Assembly (NCBI GenBank): GCA_035326105.1
Contig: DAOKYO010000002.1
Location: forward strand, 124,001 to 188,000
Reading direction: 5' to 3'
From: Bacilli bacterium
Lineage (GTDB): Bacteria > Bacillota_I > Bacilli_A > RFN20 > CAG-826
DNA: 64,000 bases
Of the stretch, positions 17,760-26,363 are shown one piece after another. The position numbers and the translations under genes are program-made. The notes under the pieces were generated by a model. That model saw nothing but the letters and a program-made list of their open reading frames with translations, ran no database searches and was not told where the DNA came from. Every line of letters begins with the position of its first letter. The first letter of the stretch is position 1.

Positions 17760-17784
17760 ATATTGCTGTTTAATCTAGCAATAT
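17760..17784. repeat. Inverted repeat upstream of acetyltransferase gene
   Basis: ATATTGCT, nine bases, AGCAATAT: a perfect 8-bp inverted repeat between the acetyltransferase start (17627) and the endonuclease terminator. The size fits a dimeric repressor operator. No regulator gene is near. Confidence 0.4.
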
Positions 17785-17813
17785 TAATAGAATTATCAGT
17801 AGACCATTGGGCA

Positions 17814-17858
17814 TAAAAAAGCGCCTTTAAACCATTGATGGTTCTGATAAAGGCGCTA
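17814..17858 (-). terminator. Terminator of endonuclease lipoprotein gene
   Basis: Minus strand AGCGCCTTTA and TAAAGGCGCT form a long stem with a 15-base loop (itself holding ACCATCAATGGT), followed by TTTTTT. Confidence 0.85.
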
Positions 17859-17886
17859 AATAAAAATTTATAACAAAATCGACTAA

Positions 17887-18786
17887 TTATAATCCGCAGA
17901 CACTGCGCGTATTACTGTTATAGTTTCCCCAAATCTTGCAGGCATATTCCGGATGATCAATGAAAGGATTTCGGTTTCCTTGGATTGCGTCGGAAGCGAT
18001 AGCCTCGTTGCGCTGATTCTCAGTAGAATCAATTCCGTAACGTAAATTCCATGATAGTAAATCGCTTAACTTGCCCATGGTATTATTTCCAGTACTATCA
18101 TTATTTGTATCCACCAAACTTAAATTACTGCTGGCAACAACGCAGTAGAAGATAATTCTGGCGGATATGCCCCGATATTTTTCTTTTCCGAACGATTCCA
18201 TCGCGGGGTCCCAGCCGTTACTGGACGATTTCATACCTTCGACATAAAACGAATTGCCACGGGAGCCGTTTTCACTCGTAATTGTTGGACGAGGCATATG
18301 GATGTCAGCCTCAACATAATTTCCTCCGCGGCTATTAGGCCATACATGTTCGCGGTTAACCGATCCCTGAAAAGAACCTGAAAATTTAACCGATGTGCCC
18401 GAATAAAATGAAATTATATTGTTGGAATTAGTCGGATCACCATCAGTTATCGGGTAATATTCGCCAAAGTTCTTATAGCCGATAGTTCTCTTACGCTTGC
18501 TAGAGTTTAAGCTCCGCAAAGCGGCAAGTAAATTATTGCCTTCCAATGAATTGCTGATTGAAGCGTAGTAACCAGTAGGTTCAGGCACGCTGGAATCAGA
18601 TGAGGATTCGCTGGTTGATTGCTCTTCACTGCTTGAGGAACTGCTCTCGGAAGTGGGTTCTTCAATACTGGTCGTAGTGGAATCACTACTTGGTAAAGAA
18701 GTGGTCGAATTTGAACTAGTCCGGTCGTTTGCACAGCCGACTAGAAGCATAATAATTAATGGCAAGGCCATTTTTTTAAGTTTCAT
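17887..18786 (-). CDS. Secreted lipoprotein endonuclease I
   Basis: A 299-aa lipoprotein from ATG 18786 (GAAAGGA upstream); an in-frame ATG at 18840 lacks a ribosome site. Signal peptide with lipobox LLVGC (Cys18), a Ser/Thr/Glu-rich linker of about 50 residues, then an endonuclease I (EndA/NucM, PF04231) domain with NREHVWPNSRGG holding the catalytic His, ADIHMPRPT, SRGNS and RISARIIFYCV. These enzymes cut DNA and RNA non-specifically. The protein would work on the outer face of the membrane, probably to obtain nucleotides. In many homologues the second motif reads DLHHL; here it is DIHMP, so one His is replaced. Monocistronic with its own terminator. Confidence 0.9.
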   Translation of the reverse strand: MKLKKMALPLIIMLLVGCANDRTSSNSTTSLPSSDSTTTSIEEPTSESSSSSSEEQSTSESSSDSSVPEPTGYYASISNSLEGNNLLAALRSLNSSKRKRTIGYKNFGEYYPITDGDPTNSNNIISFYSGTSVKFSGSFQGSVNREHVWPNSRGGNYVEADIHMPRPTITSENGSRGNSFYVEGMKSSSNGWDPAMESFGKEKYRGISARIIFYCVVASSNLSLVDTNNDSTGNNTMGKLSDLLSWNLRYGIDSTENQRNEAIASDAIQGNRNPFIDHPEYACKIWGNYNSNTRSVCGL

Positions 18787-19147
18787 AAAGATCCTTTCAA
18801 TTGTAATAATTATATTAATAAACAGTGTTCTTTTGTGCATCGAGAATTTTTACGATAGTCCGATTTCAAGCGTCAAAATTATTAATTGTTTAATAAATTA
18901 TGACCAATACAGCTAACAGATTATTCGTTGCCTATATATAAACTAATACTTGAGTCCGATTGTTTTTTCCCATCGCTCGGCGGCCGGTAGCTGAAATGTT
19001 CATAAATCCTTCAATATCTCCATTTTGTTTATTAATTTAAGTTAAGGCGAAATGCTAAATTTGTCTTTTAATAGCACTTCTTTAGTCCGGTATATGCTAC
19101 CACAATTTAGATTAGTTGTCGAAAAAAATTAATACTTTTATAAAAGA
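18787..19147. other. Gene-poor intergenic stretch
   Basis: About 360 AT-rich bases upstream of the endonuclease gene. I see no open frame with a ribosome site and no clear RNA gene. Confidence 0.5.
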
Positions 19148-19204
19148 ATTAAAAGTTGATTGCTATTCAATACTGAAGTCAGGTAAAGAACAAGCAATCA
19201 ACTT
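19148..19204 (-). terminator. Long hairpin after M6 protease gene
   Basis: AAGTTGATTGCT (19153-19164) pairs perfectly with AGCAATCAACTT (19193-19204) around a 28-base loop; the minus strand then reads TTTAATTCTTTT. A likely, if loose, terminator for the M6 protease gene. Confidence 0.5.
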
Positions 19205-19261
19205 AAACGGATTATTATGGATTGAATTAACGCATAAGAGCGAATAATTCGCAATTAATTA

Positions 19262-20716
19262 TTATAAATACTCAACATGTAAATCGGCACTGGAAGAATC
19301 TTTGCTCTCTAATGTAATCTTGACATTAATCGGCGATTTAGTGCTCGGATTCCAGCGGTACGCCGATAGATCAAACGTTCCCTCGGTAAGGAAGTCCGAG
19401 TAGCTGATGTAAGATGTGTCTCCGGGAATACTATCATTAAAGTCATTCTCGAGAATTTCGACGATAAAGTTGCTCGTTCCCTGATTATTGTACATAAAGA
19501 ATTGCCAAACATTCGGTTTAGACGATAAGGCAGCATTAATCTTGTAGACCACCACTCCGGGCTGACTGCGATATATTGGGTTATTGGAACGATGGCCTTG
19601 ATATAGACCATCAGGAGTATAATACATAACCAGCAAGTATTCATCAAACGCATCACCATCATCAAGATTAGCCGAACCTCGAGGAATAAGTAAGACACTG
19701 TTCTCGCCATCGGTATCGAGCGAATAACTATCAAGAGTTACATCATATTGGTAACCTTTTTGAGCCACTAATGGACGATTCCATCCCCACATCAGCTTAT
19801 TAAAAGGACCATGATCAGCGCAGTTATAATCCATCATATCCCAACCGCCGACCGGTCCGACATTGTAGGAGCTAGAATATAAATCGGGCATTCCTAATAG
19901 ATGGCCAAATTCATGAATGTAGGTCTCGGCATTTACAGTAGTAGGAATGCCGAGTGAATCTTTCATAAACGCATAACTGGCCCACATATAATGACCGAAT
20001 TCTACGCCATCAATCGTCGGATAAGCCGGAGTAAAAAAGTTAGAATGATAGACAAAGGCCCACCAAATATTGTTGTCCTCGCGATGAGCATACTGAACCG
20101 AATAGATAAAGGCTATACTATCAATGTAACCGTCGTCATTGTTATCATATTGGCTAAAATCAATCGTCTCATCAAGACTATCCAAAGCCTCGGCAATCAT
20201 GTCCTCGTAGCCATTGAGAATACTATCGTAATAACTATAATTGCCAACTGTAGTGTACTTTGGGGCAATATCAAAATGAAGATTCAGTTTGCCATAACTT
20301 GATTTATTGTAGAAGCTTGACACCGATTCCCATCCTGTTTCTTCACTGCTTCCATTAAAGACTAAATTCAATTTTTCGTCATAACCAGTTTCAAATGGAG
20401 TGCCGTTAACTTCGACTGGAACCACGAGCATATTGACATCACCAATGGATGGCAAACCCGATTTTCCAAAGGCCTCAACTTGATATTCATTAATCGTTTT
20501 CGTGTCCGAAAGCGTATTAAGAATGCCGACTGGCAGCGGCTCTGAACTTGGTTCTTCGCTTGTCGTACTAGTAATTTCACTTGAGGTTGTAGATACTGAT
20601 TCCGTGTTAGAAACCGATGGATCGCTCGTAACCGATGCGCTATTTGAATTTCCGGTTCCGGAACAGCCACTGGCCATTAATGCTACTAGCACTAATAAGT
20701 ATTTTTTACTTTTCAT
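19262..20716 (-). CDS. Secreted lipoprotein M6-family metalloprotease
   Basis: A 484-aa lipoprotein: signal peptide with lipobox MASGC (Cys18), Ser/Thr/Glu-rich linker to about residue 60, then an immune inhibitor A-like (M6) metalloprotease domain. The zinc motif is YIHEFGHLLGMPDLY, with the third ligand as expected for metzincin-type HExxHxxG(M)xD, followed by VGPVGGWDMMDY. An earlier DNNDDGYIDS loop looks like calcium binding. The C-terminal 150 residues are beta-rich. It would degrade proteins outside the cell. GGGAGA precedes the ATG. A strong cre-box match stands about 60 bases upstream. Confidence 0.93.
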   Translation of the reverse strand: MKSKKYLLVLVALMASGCSGTGNSNSASVTSDPSVSNTESVSTTSSEITSTTSEEPSSEPLPVGILNTLSDTKTINEYQVEAFGKSGLPSIGDVNMLVVPVEVNGTPFETGYDEKLNLVFNGSSEETGWESVSSFYNKSSYGKLNLHFDIAPKYTTVGNYSYYDSILNGYEDMIAEALDSLDETIDFSQYDNNDDGYIDSIAFIYSVQYAHREDNNIWWAFVYHSNFFTPAYPTIDGVEFGHYMWASYAFMKDSLGIPTTVNAETYIHEFGHLLGMPDLYSSSYNVGPVGGWDMMDYNCADHGPFNKLMWGWNRPLVAQKGYQYDVTLDSYSLDTDGENSVLLIPRGSANLDDGDAFDEYLLVMYYTPDGLYQGHRSNNPIYRSQPGVVVYKINAALSSKPNVWQFFMYNNQGTSNFIVEILENDFNDSIPGDTSYISYSDFLTEGTFDLSAYRWNPSTKSPINVKITLESKDSSSADLHVEYL

Positions 20717-20774
20717 AAAATTTCTCCCGTTTTTATTTTTAATATATATACCATATTTAAAAAGCCTTTTTTTA

Positions 20775-20788
20775 TGTTAGCGTTTACA
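20775..20788 (-). promoter_or_regulatory. cre box upstream of M6 protease gene
   Basis: Minus strand TGTAAACGCTAACA fits the 14-base CcpA consensus TGWNANCGNTNWCA at every position. It lies 59 bases before the start codon, so catabolite control of the secreted protease is likely. No ccpA gene is in the window. Confidence 0.6.
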
Positions 20789-20868
20789 ATGCGCTTGTAG
20801 AAAGTATTTTTATTTTTAAAAATAAAAAAAATAATGGCTAAATTTATAGCGATTTTTTAAATAAACGA

Positions 20869-23370
20869 TTAAAACATCCGCAGAGCGACGGCAATATCAA
20901 TTTTCTTGATTTTGAAGAAAGCCGTTAAGGTTGTAAGCAAAGAGATGCCCACGATAAGCAAAACAATAAAAAAATATATGGCGATATTAGCCGAAAACAA
21001 GGCATAGTTGATGTTAAAGACACTTGGGCTCATCATTACCAAATTAAAGAAGTGCAATCCGATTTGTGCCAAAATTAGCCCGAGAAGACTAGCTATCAAG
21101 GCTACATAAGTATTCAACAGAATAAAAATGCTATAGATTCGCCTATTGGATATTCCTAAAGATTTTAATATAGACATTTCCCTATACTTTTCTTTTACAT
21201 TGGTTCCACAAGATATAATAAGGTATAAAATAGTAATCAATAATAGGGCTACTTCAACCGCAATTAGTACCATAAAGAAATCACTATTGACCATTATGTT
21301 AATTGATAAAACCGGTTCCACAATTTTAAGAGCAAAAAACATTTTTTCTTTAAGCATACTTTGAATCTGTGTTTTAGTTATATTAGCGCCTATAACATAC
21401 CCAGATAAATACTTGTTGCGTTTTTCATTTAATTGATTATAAAAGCTTGAATCAACATAAATTCCGCTACTGTTATCATCCGTTATTCCCGTTATTACTA
21501 ACTCCGGCTGAATATCGTATAAATTTATAACTGATTGATATAGTACAAAATTAGGACTGGCATTTAAATCTTTAAATTGCACAGTCTGGCCAACAACATT
21601 GTCTAAATCGTCGATATAATTTTGATTATCAAGGAGAAAATTACTAGAGACAACGACCTCGTTAATTGCAGTTGGTTTATGACCTTTTATTAAGTTGTTG
21701 TTATTGTAATTGGCATATTTTACTGCCGCTTCAGCGTAGGCTTTTGTATTAAATCCACTGATAAAAAAATTGCTAGCAGGAAGATTGTTTGTTGCCGTAC
21801 GCTTTAGATTATCGAGTGTGGCTTGTGAGATAAAAGCGACACCATATTTTGTATAAAATAAATCTTCATTTTCATTTTCAAAGTTCGAGTTATTTTGAAG
21901 AGCCTCAACATCGGCTACTGGGTAATCAATATCAATAATATCGCCCAATGCTAAAACGGCATCACCATAAAAGCCATCGCTATTAAAGGATATATTTACA
22001 ATTTCACTGTCCATAAAGTAGTGAACAAATGAAGTGACTGATATGCTGTTTTCGGAAGGAACAGCTACTTCTTTTCCATAAAACGCAACCGGTTGATCAA
22101 TGATAGCCACGATTAAATTTAAATTATGAATGTCGGAGTTGGAGAATATATAACTCAGTGGTTCAATATCGGCATTAAGTAGACTGTTATATATTTTTTC
22201 GCCTGTAAACGAAGTTTTAATCTCGTTGGTCGGCGCATTAGTTTCTAATCGATAAACGCGGGAAAAATTTACATCATTGTTATTTAGCGCATTAAATATT
22301 GCTTGCGATTGATCAAATGCGATAACACTGCTTGTTGTAAAAACCAGGATAATATTAATTATCAGTAATATGATGGAAATGATGTTACGACCGATTTTAT
22401 TTTTTAGCAAAAATAATGAGTACATAAAAATATGTCGGTTTTTAAACATAGTTGCCTTATTCCCATTGTTTAAAGTAAAAGTATCATTATTTTTACCGGT
22501 TAAAATTTGAATTTTTATCTTTGAATTCCGATATACTTGATATATGTCATACAAGACGCTCAAGTAATTTTCTTTTGAAGCTATAAAACTCTTTTTCTGA
22601 TTATCACACGTACAGGCGATAACAAAGTTATCATTTTGCTGTTTATAACGAATAATGTCTAAAATCAAATCAAAAGCAGAAAATCCCTTTTGAGGAAAAT
22701 CAATCTCATAGTCTTTAACGGAGAGATCCACTGCGTGATCGATTCTACCCGACTTAAGAAAAATTATTTGATCGCCATAAAAATAAGCGCTTGATAAATC
22801 ATGGCTAGCAACGATAACGGTTTTTGAAATTGAAATTTCCTTTAAAAGCGTAAATATAATGGTTGAATTTTCCGCATCTAAACTACCTGTAGGCTCATCG
22901 AGAAGAATTATATCTCCGCCTTTTGCTAAAGCTCTACCGATGGCTAATCGCTGTTTTTCGCCTCCCGATAAAAACTTTGTCGGCGTATTTATTTTATTTT
23001 CTAGTCGTATTTTCTTTATAATTTTCATTACTAAAGCATCGTCATCACATACTATCTTCAAATTATCAATGACACTGAAATCATCCAGTAAATTAAATTC
23101 TTGAAAAACGAGCGATATCGTATCCTTTAACCGTTTCCGGGTATAATTATCATTATCGTAATCAATTATTTCATTAGAAATCATTACTTGCCCGGAAGTC
23201 GGTTTTTGGAGTAAACCGATAATACTTAGCAAAGTAGTCTTACCACTACCGCTTTCTCCGGATAGAAAGATGAGCCTTTTATCGGGAATCGATATCGATA
23301 CATTTGAAAGAGCATTAAAAACAAGATTGCCATTTTGAAATGATTTGGTCAAATGAGAAATTTCAATCAT
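20869..23370 (-). CDS. ABC transporter, ATPase fused to FtsX-like permease
   Basis: An 833-aa MacB/LolD-like fusion. ATPase domain (about 1-220): Walker A GESGSGKTT (38-46), Q-loop VFQEFN, signature LSGGEKQ (134-140), Walker B IILLDEPTG. A linker follows, then a first membrane helix at about 325-348, an extracellular domain of about 360 residues, and a C-terminal FtsX domain with three helices (about 690-825, VKEKYREMSILKSLGISNRRI). This is the order of type VII ABC systems, which move lipoproteins, peptides or bacteriocins or signal mechanically. The start codon overlaps the stop of the upstream lipoprotein gene. That gene in turn follows a decayed secreted-protein gene, so all three form one operon. 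Substrate unknown. Confidence 0.9.
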   Translation of the reverse strand: MIEISHLTKSFQNGNLVFNALSNVSISIPDKRLIFLSGESGSGKTTLLSIIGLLQKPTSGQVMISNEIIDYDNDNYTRKRLKDTISLVFQEFNLLDDFSVIDNLKIVCDDDALVMKIIKKIRLENKINTPTKFLSGGEKQRLAIGRALAKGGDIILLDEPTGSLDAENSTIIFTLLKEISISKTVIVASHDLSSAYFYGDQIIFLKSGRIDHAVDLSVKDYEIDFPQKGFSAFDLILDIIRYKQQNDNFVIACTCDNQKKSFIASKENYLSVLYDIYQVYRNSKIKIQILTGKNNDTFTLNNGNKATMFKNRHIFMYSLFLLKNKIGRNIISIILLIINIILVFTTSSVIAFDQSQAIFNALNNNDVNFSRVYRLETNAPTNEIKTSFTGEKIYNSLLNADIEPLSYIFSNSDIHNLNLIVAIIDQPVAFYGKEVAVPSENSISVTSFVHYFMDSEIVNISFNSDGFYGDAVLALGDIIDIDYPVADVEALQNNSNFENENEDLFYTKYGVAFISQATLDNLKRTATNNLPASNFFISGFNTKAYAEAAVKYANYNNNNLIKGHKPTAINEVVVSSNFLLDNQNYIDDLDNVVGQTVQFKDLNASPNFVLYQSVINLYDIQPELVITGITDDNSSGIYVDSSFYNQLNEKRNKYLSGYVIGANITKTQIQSMLKEKMFFALKIVEPVLSINIMVNSDFFMVLIAVEVALLLITILYLIISCGTNVKEKYREMSILKSLGISNRRIYSIFILLNTYVALIASLLGLILAQIGLHFFNLVMMSPSVFNINYALFSANIAIYFFIVLLIVGISLLTTLTAFFKIKKIDIAVALRMF

Positions 23371-23930
23371 TATTGTGCGCCCAAATATGTTTTTACCAAT
23401 GTGCTGTAGGTTATAAAGTTTTCAGCTAAAATTGAAATTGACTCATCCGATCCAGTTACATTCGAATAAGAGTATCTTTGTTCAGCTGCTATATGATTAT
23501 TGCCATTATTATAGAAAGCGACAGTATTGGAATTAATTGATTTATAATTGGGCAGTATATTTTCAAATTGACTCCCAGCAATAACCGATAAATCAGTATC
23601 AAAATAGGAAAAGAATATGTAGCCAAAAACATTGGTTTTTAACACTTTATCATATACATCATTTAATAAATCGACAGTAATGTATTCCTTTTGCGTTTTT
23701 ACATCAAAATATACACCGACACACGCATAATCATTATTGATGTCATCAGCCGAATTAAATGCATCATAGTTCTTTAGTTTTGATAATTCCTTACTTCTAT
23801 CTTTAAAAGTGTAAAAAAAGGAATTCGTGCCATTTATGAAACTTATTGATTCAGAGAGTCGAGATGGACTACAAGAGGTGACAAACAAAGATAGTATGAT
23901 AGAAAGGACACATATTTTAATTTTTCGCAT
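23370..23930 (-). CDS. Lipoprotein next to ABC-FtsX transporter
   Basis: A 186-aa lipoprotein with signal peptide MRKIKICVLSIILSLFVTSC (lipobox Cys20). The rest is soluble and mixed alpha/beta, with KEYITVDLLNDVYDKVLKTN and AAEQRYSYSN. No family recognised. Its last base overlaps the start of the ABC transporter gene, so the two probably work together, for example as a partner or immunity component; that is inference from position. Confidence 0.75.
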   Translation of the reverse strand: MRKIKICVLSIILSLFVTSCSPSRLSESISFINGTNSFFYTFKDRSKELSKLKNYDAFNSADDINNDYACVGVYFDVKTQKEYITVDLLNDVYDKVLKTNVFGYIFFSYFDTDLSVIAGSQFENILPNYKSINSNTVAFYNNGNNHIAAEQRYSYSNVTGSDESISILAENFITYSTLVKTYLGAQ

Positions 23931-23997
23931 AGATTTAATCTCCTAAAAAAGTTTAAGCAAAAATGTAAAACTAATACTATCGCCACGTAATCAAAAA

Positions 23998-24795
23998 CTA
24001 TAGTTCTATTTCATAGGAGTGAGTTTTCAAACCGAAATACTCATTGCCAAAATATTTGACTTCGTGATTAATAGAAATGCTCGGCATTGGTAAAGAAGCA
24101 GGTCCAATAAATGTAAAAAATCCATAGTAATCAGATGAGTAACGAGAATAATTGTTTTTACCTGAAACGGAATAATCGGTCTCATAGTATCCCAGAGCCA
24201 CATTTGTTTTGCTTGATAGTTCAAGCTGACTTATCGTAAAATCGACAGAAGCCGAAATTGTAAAGCCTTGAGTCCCATAACCAACACCAATAGTACCTGA
24301 AGTCGATGATGCTGTATTCTTTGGTGCCCATGTGCCGATTGAATATCCATTTGAAACTTGAACATTGGTATTAACACCTCTAACATACCAATCATCACTA
24401 CGGCTGCCTATACCCAAAAACCCCCAATTTCGTGAATGACTAATTGGTGACATAACGACTCTATATGCAATGGCGTATACTCCAAAATAATTAATATTTT
24501 TCAATAAAACTTGTTGCATATCAGTTGATACTGGCTTTTACCGCCATCAAGTTTTAGTTAGGAAGATTTAACAAATGATTGCGATCGGTATGGCTACCAG
24601 TCTGATGAAATTGAAAAACCATATGCATCGCATTCAGCAGCAAAAAGTGAACCACCGAGATTCCGTACATTTTCAAGTTCATTAGCATAATTTGGTGAAA
24701 CAAAGCCTTGATCTTTCACCATATCTTGCCGAAATGCATAACTAGAGTTCGTAACAACGAGTGTAGCAAGAATAAAAACAAAAAAAGTTTTTCAT
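23998..24795 (-). pseudogene. Decayed gene for a secreted protein
   Basis: ATG 24795 follows GGGG and a consensus promoter, but the frame fails at once. One base fewer in the A5 run gives MKTFFVFILATLVVTNSSYA, a good signal peptide, and an open frame continuing AFRQDMVKDQGF... to a TAG at 24596. Fragments that look like the same protein continue in other frames (HQTGSHTDRNHLLNLPN, then KLDGGKSQYQ) and finally an open 173-aa frame from 24519 to 23998, rich in Ser, Tyr and Gly with beta-strand character (YGTQGFTISASVDFTISQ). So at least three lesions separate the parts. The intact product would be about 260 aa and exported by Sec. No family recognised. The 173-aa part could still be expressed from ATG 24519, but it has no ribosome site. 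Confidence 0.7.
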
Positions 24796-24813
24796 ATAGC
24801 CCCCTTTTTTTAT

Positions 24814-24842
24814 ATGCTAACTATTCGCACATAAAATGTCAA
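24814..24842 (-). promoter_or_regulatory. Promoter of the secreted-protein/ABC-FtsX operon
   Basis: Minus strand TTGACA (24842-24837), 17 bases, TAGCAT (24819-24814), 18 bases before the decayed gene's ATG. It would also serve the lipoprotein and ABC genes. Confidence 0.6.
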
Positions 24843-25028
24843 TAATTCTAAGACGCCGAACACATATTATTTAAGCCATAACTTTTTGTATTGTACTCGA
24901 ATCTGTAGAGAAATTTTAAACAGCCAAAAGATTTATAGTTAGTTTAAACTTTTTTTATAAGTTTATTATAAATTTATCGTTTTAGAATTAAAAATGTATA
25001 CTTTTTCCTTTTTCGTATAATAAGACAA

Positions 25029-25211
25029 TCAAAACACTGGAATTGGTGCCTTTGTATAATACTTATAATTCGGGTTTTCGTCATAGGCATGATTTGTCCC
25101 ACAATAGATTTCGATTATATCAACGAACCATAGATTATAAATCTCATTCTGATATCCATCAGAATTAGTAATGTCACCATAAATAGTGAGACAGCAGTGT
25201 ATACTAAACCC
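25029..25211 (-). pseudogene. C-terminal fragment of an unknown protein
   Basis: An open frame without a start codon, about 60 aa, running from a stop at 25214-25212 to TGA 25031-25029. It reads GFSIHCCLTIYGDITNSDGY, later IIEIYCGTNHAYDENPNYK, and ends TKAPIPVF. The composition (Tyr, Asn, Asp, Cys) looks like the end of an extracellular protein. No start or ribosome site, so most likely a remnant. The bases 24843-25028 beside it are AT-rich and I see nothing in them. Confidence 0.35.
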
Positions 25212-25286
25212 CTAGAAGTTCGCAAAAAAATGTGTTGTCTAAAAGGAATAACCTATATGGGACGAAAACGATAGGTAATACGAATA

Positions 25287-25736
25287 TTAATTTTGTGACT
25301 GGTTTGACGTTTTGATCGGTTCGATTCTTACTATTGGTTTAGCCACTAAAAGTATGGCAAATATGAGACCGTAAATGTTTCCAAAAATGACTATACCCGC
25401 CATTATTCCAGGAAGAAAACTAGTTGATATAGTAAATAAGTCTGTTCCAAGAGATAAAATCCCAAACGAAAACCCTATGAATTGCAATACACATACACAA
25501 AGACCAATTATTCCCCAAGTGTTTATTCGATATTTCCTGTTCCGACAATATGCTGTGCCTACAATCATATTAAATGGAATCAGTGGCAATAAAATGAGTA
25601 ATCCCACTATTCCATTTGTACCGATATTATCCGAGCTTTTTATATCAATGACATCGATTAAAAACAATAGTGAAAGCACGCCTAAACAAATCGAAGTTAC
25701 TATAAAAATGATTCCAACTAAACGCGTTCTTTTCAT
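25287..25736 (-). CDS. Four-helix membrane protein, function unknown
   Basis: A 149-aa protein with four hydrophobic segments (about residues 8-28, 43-63, 74-98, 105-133) and a polar C-terminus. No family recognised. Its ATG overlaps the TGA of a decayed gene upstream (ATGA), so it was the second gene of a coupled pair. Whether it is still expressed is uncertain. Confidence 0.55.
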   Translation of the reverse strand: MKRTRLVGIIFIVTSICLGVLSLLFLIDVIDIKSSDNIGTNGIVGLLILLPLIPFNMIVGTAYCRNRKYRINTWGIIGLCVCVLQFIGFSFGILSLGTDLFTISTSFLPGIMAGIVIFGNIYGLIFAILLVAKPIVRIEPIKTSNQSQN

Positions 25737-26230
25737 AAACTATCCCCCTCCAGTTTAGAGACCTCGCTTATTTCGCTATATGTCAATTCAATCCCTAAGT
25801 AGATGTAATAATATTTAAGCTTTCCAGAAGATTGTAGAATGACGGCATATTTATTTAATATCCCACCATTTGACAAGACAAATTTAGTCATTTTGTCAAA
25901 TTAAGTTGTTATAGGCATTACCTCGTCATTGCTGGTGCTTGTCATAGAATTTATAATGGAAATGGTCTTTAAATCATTGACAGGAATATTTGTAATATAT
26001 TCATTTGATATCGCAATTGTTTGGGAAGTATTGCCAAACTTAACGGTGAAACTATTTGAGGATGTATATTTATTGATTCATCATTAATACTTTCGATTAT
26101 TTTAAAAGAGCTTCTATTCATTACATCTCAAGTTGACCCATCATACAAAACAATGTTATCTGCAAAGACACGATGATATACATGAGGATTCTTTAGAGCA
26201 GGAACGAAAATTAATGGAAGCCTAGTTCAT
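25733..26230 (-). pseudogene. Decayed, 5'-truncated gene beside tRNA-Arg
   Basis: Reading the minus strand from about 26221, one can follow VPLIFVPALKNPHVYHRVFA...VLYDGST, an in-frame TGA (26131), DVMNRSSFK, a frameshift at an A-run, IIESINDESINIH, a shift back, then SSNSFTVKFGNTSQTIAISN...PITT, an in-frame TAA (25903) and FDKMTKFVLSNGG...KLEGDSL with a TGA at 25735 that overlaps the next gene's ATG. At least two stops and two shifts break a protein of more than 160 aa. No N-terminus is present: the sequence begins about 10 bases from the 3' end of tRNA-Arg. Family not recognised. Confidence 0.6.
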
Positions 26231-26238
26231 TTTACAAA

Positions 26239-26315
26239 TGGTGTCCCCGAGGCGACTCGAACGCCTGACCCACAGCTTAGAAGGCTGTTGCTCTATCCAG
26301 CTGAGCTACGGGGAC
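26239..26315 (-). tRNA. tRNA-Arg (anticodon UCU)
   Basis: Minus strand: acceptor GTCCCCG pairing with CGGGGAC, D-arm GCTCAGCTGGATAGAGC, anticodon stem ACAGC/GCTGT with loop CTTCTAA giving UCU, T-arm GGCGTTCGAGTCGCC, discriminator A, encoded CCA. Reads AGA codons. Confidence 0.97.
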
Positions 26316-26363
26316 AACGCCATATAATAATAATGTTAAATTAGACTTTTTACAACCTATAAA

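Noticed and set aside
20785..20799. Palindrome TACAA-5-TTGTA as a separate operator
   Set aside because: It overlaps the better cre match and could arise by chance; not counted separately.
23998..24519. 173-aa frame as an intact gene
   Set aside because: The ATG at 24519 has no ribosome site and no signal peptide, while coherent protein sequence with a signal peptide lies upstream in other frames; it is better taken as the end of a broken gene.
11618..26238. Prophage or integrative element
   Set aside because: No integrase, recombinase, phage structural gene, conjugation gene or flanking direct repeat was found, so only an old island or a variable region can be suggested.
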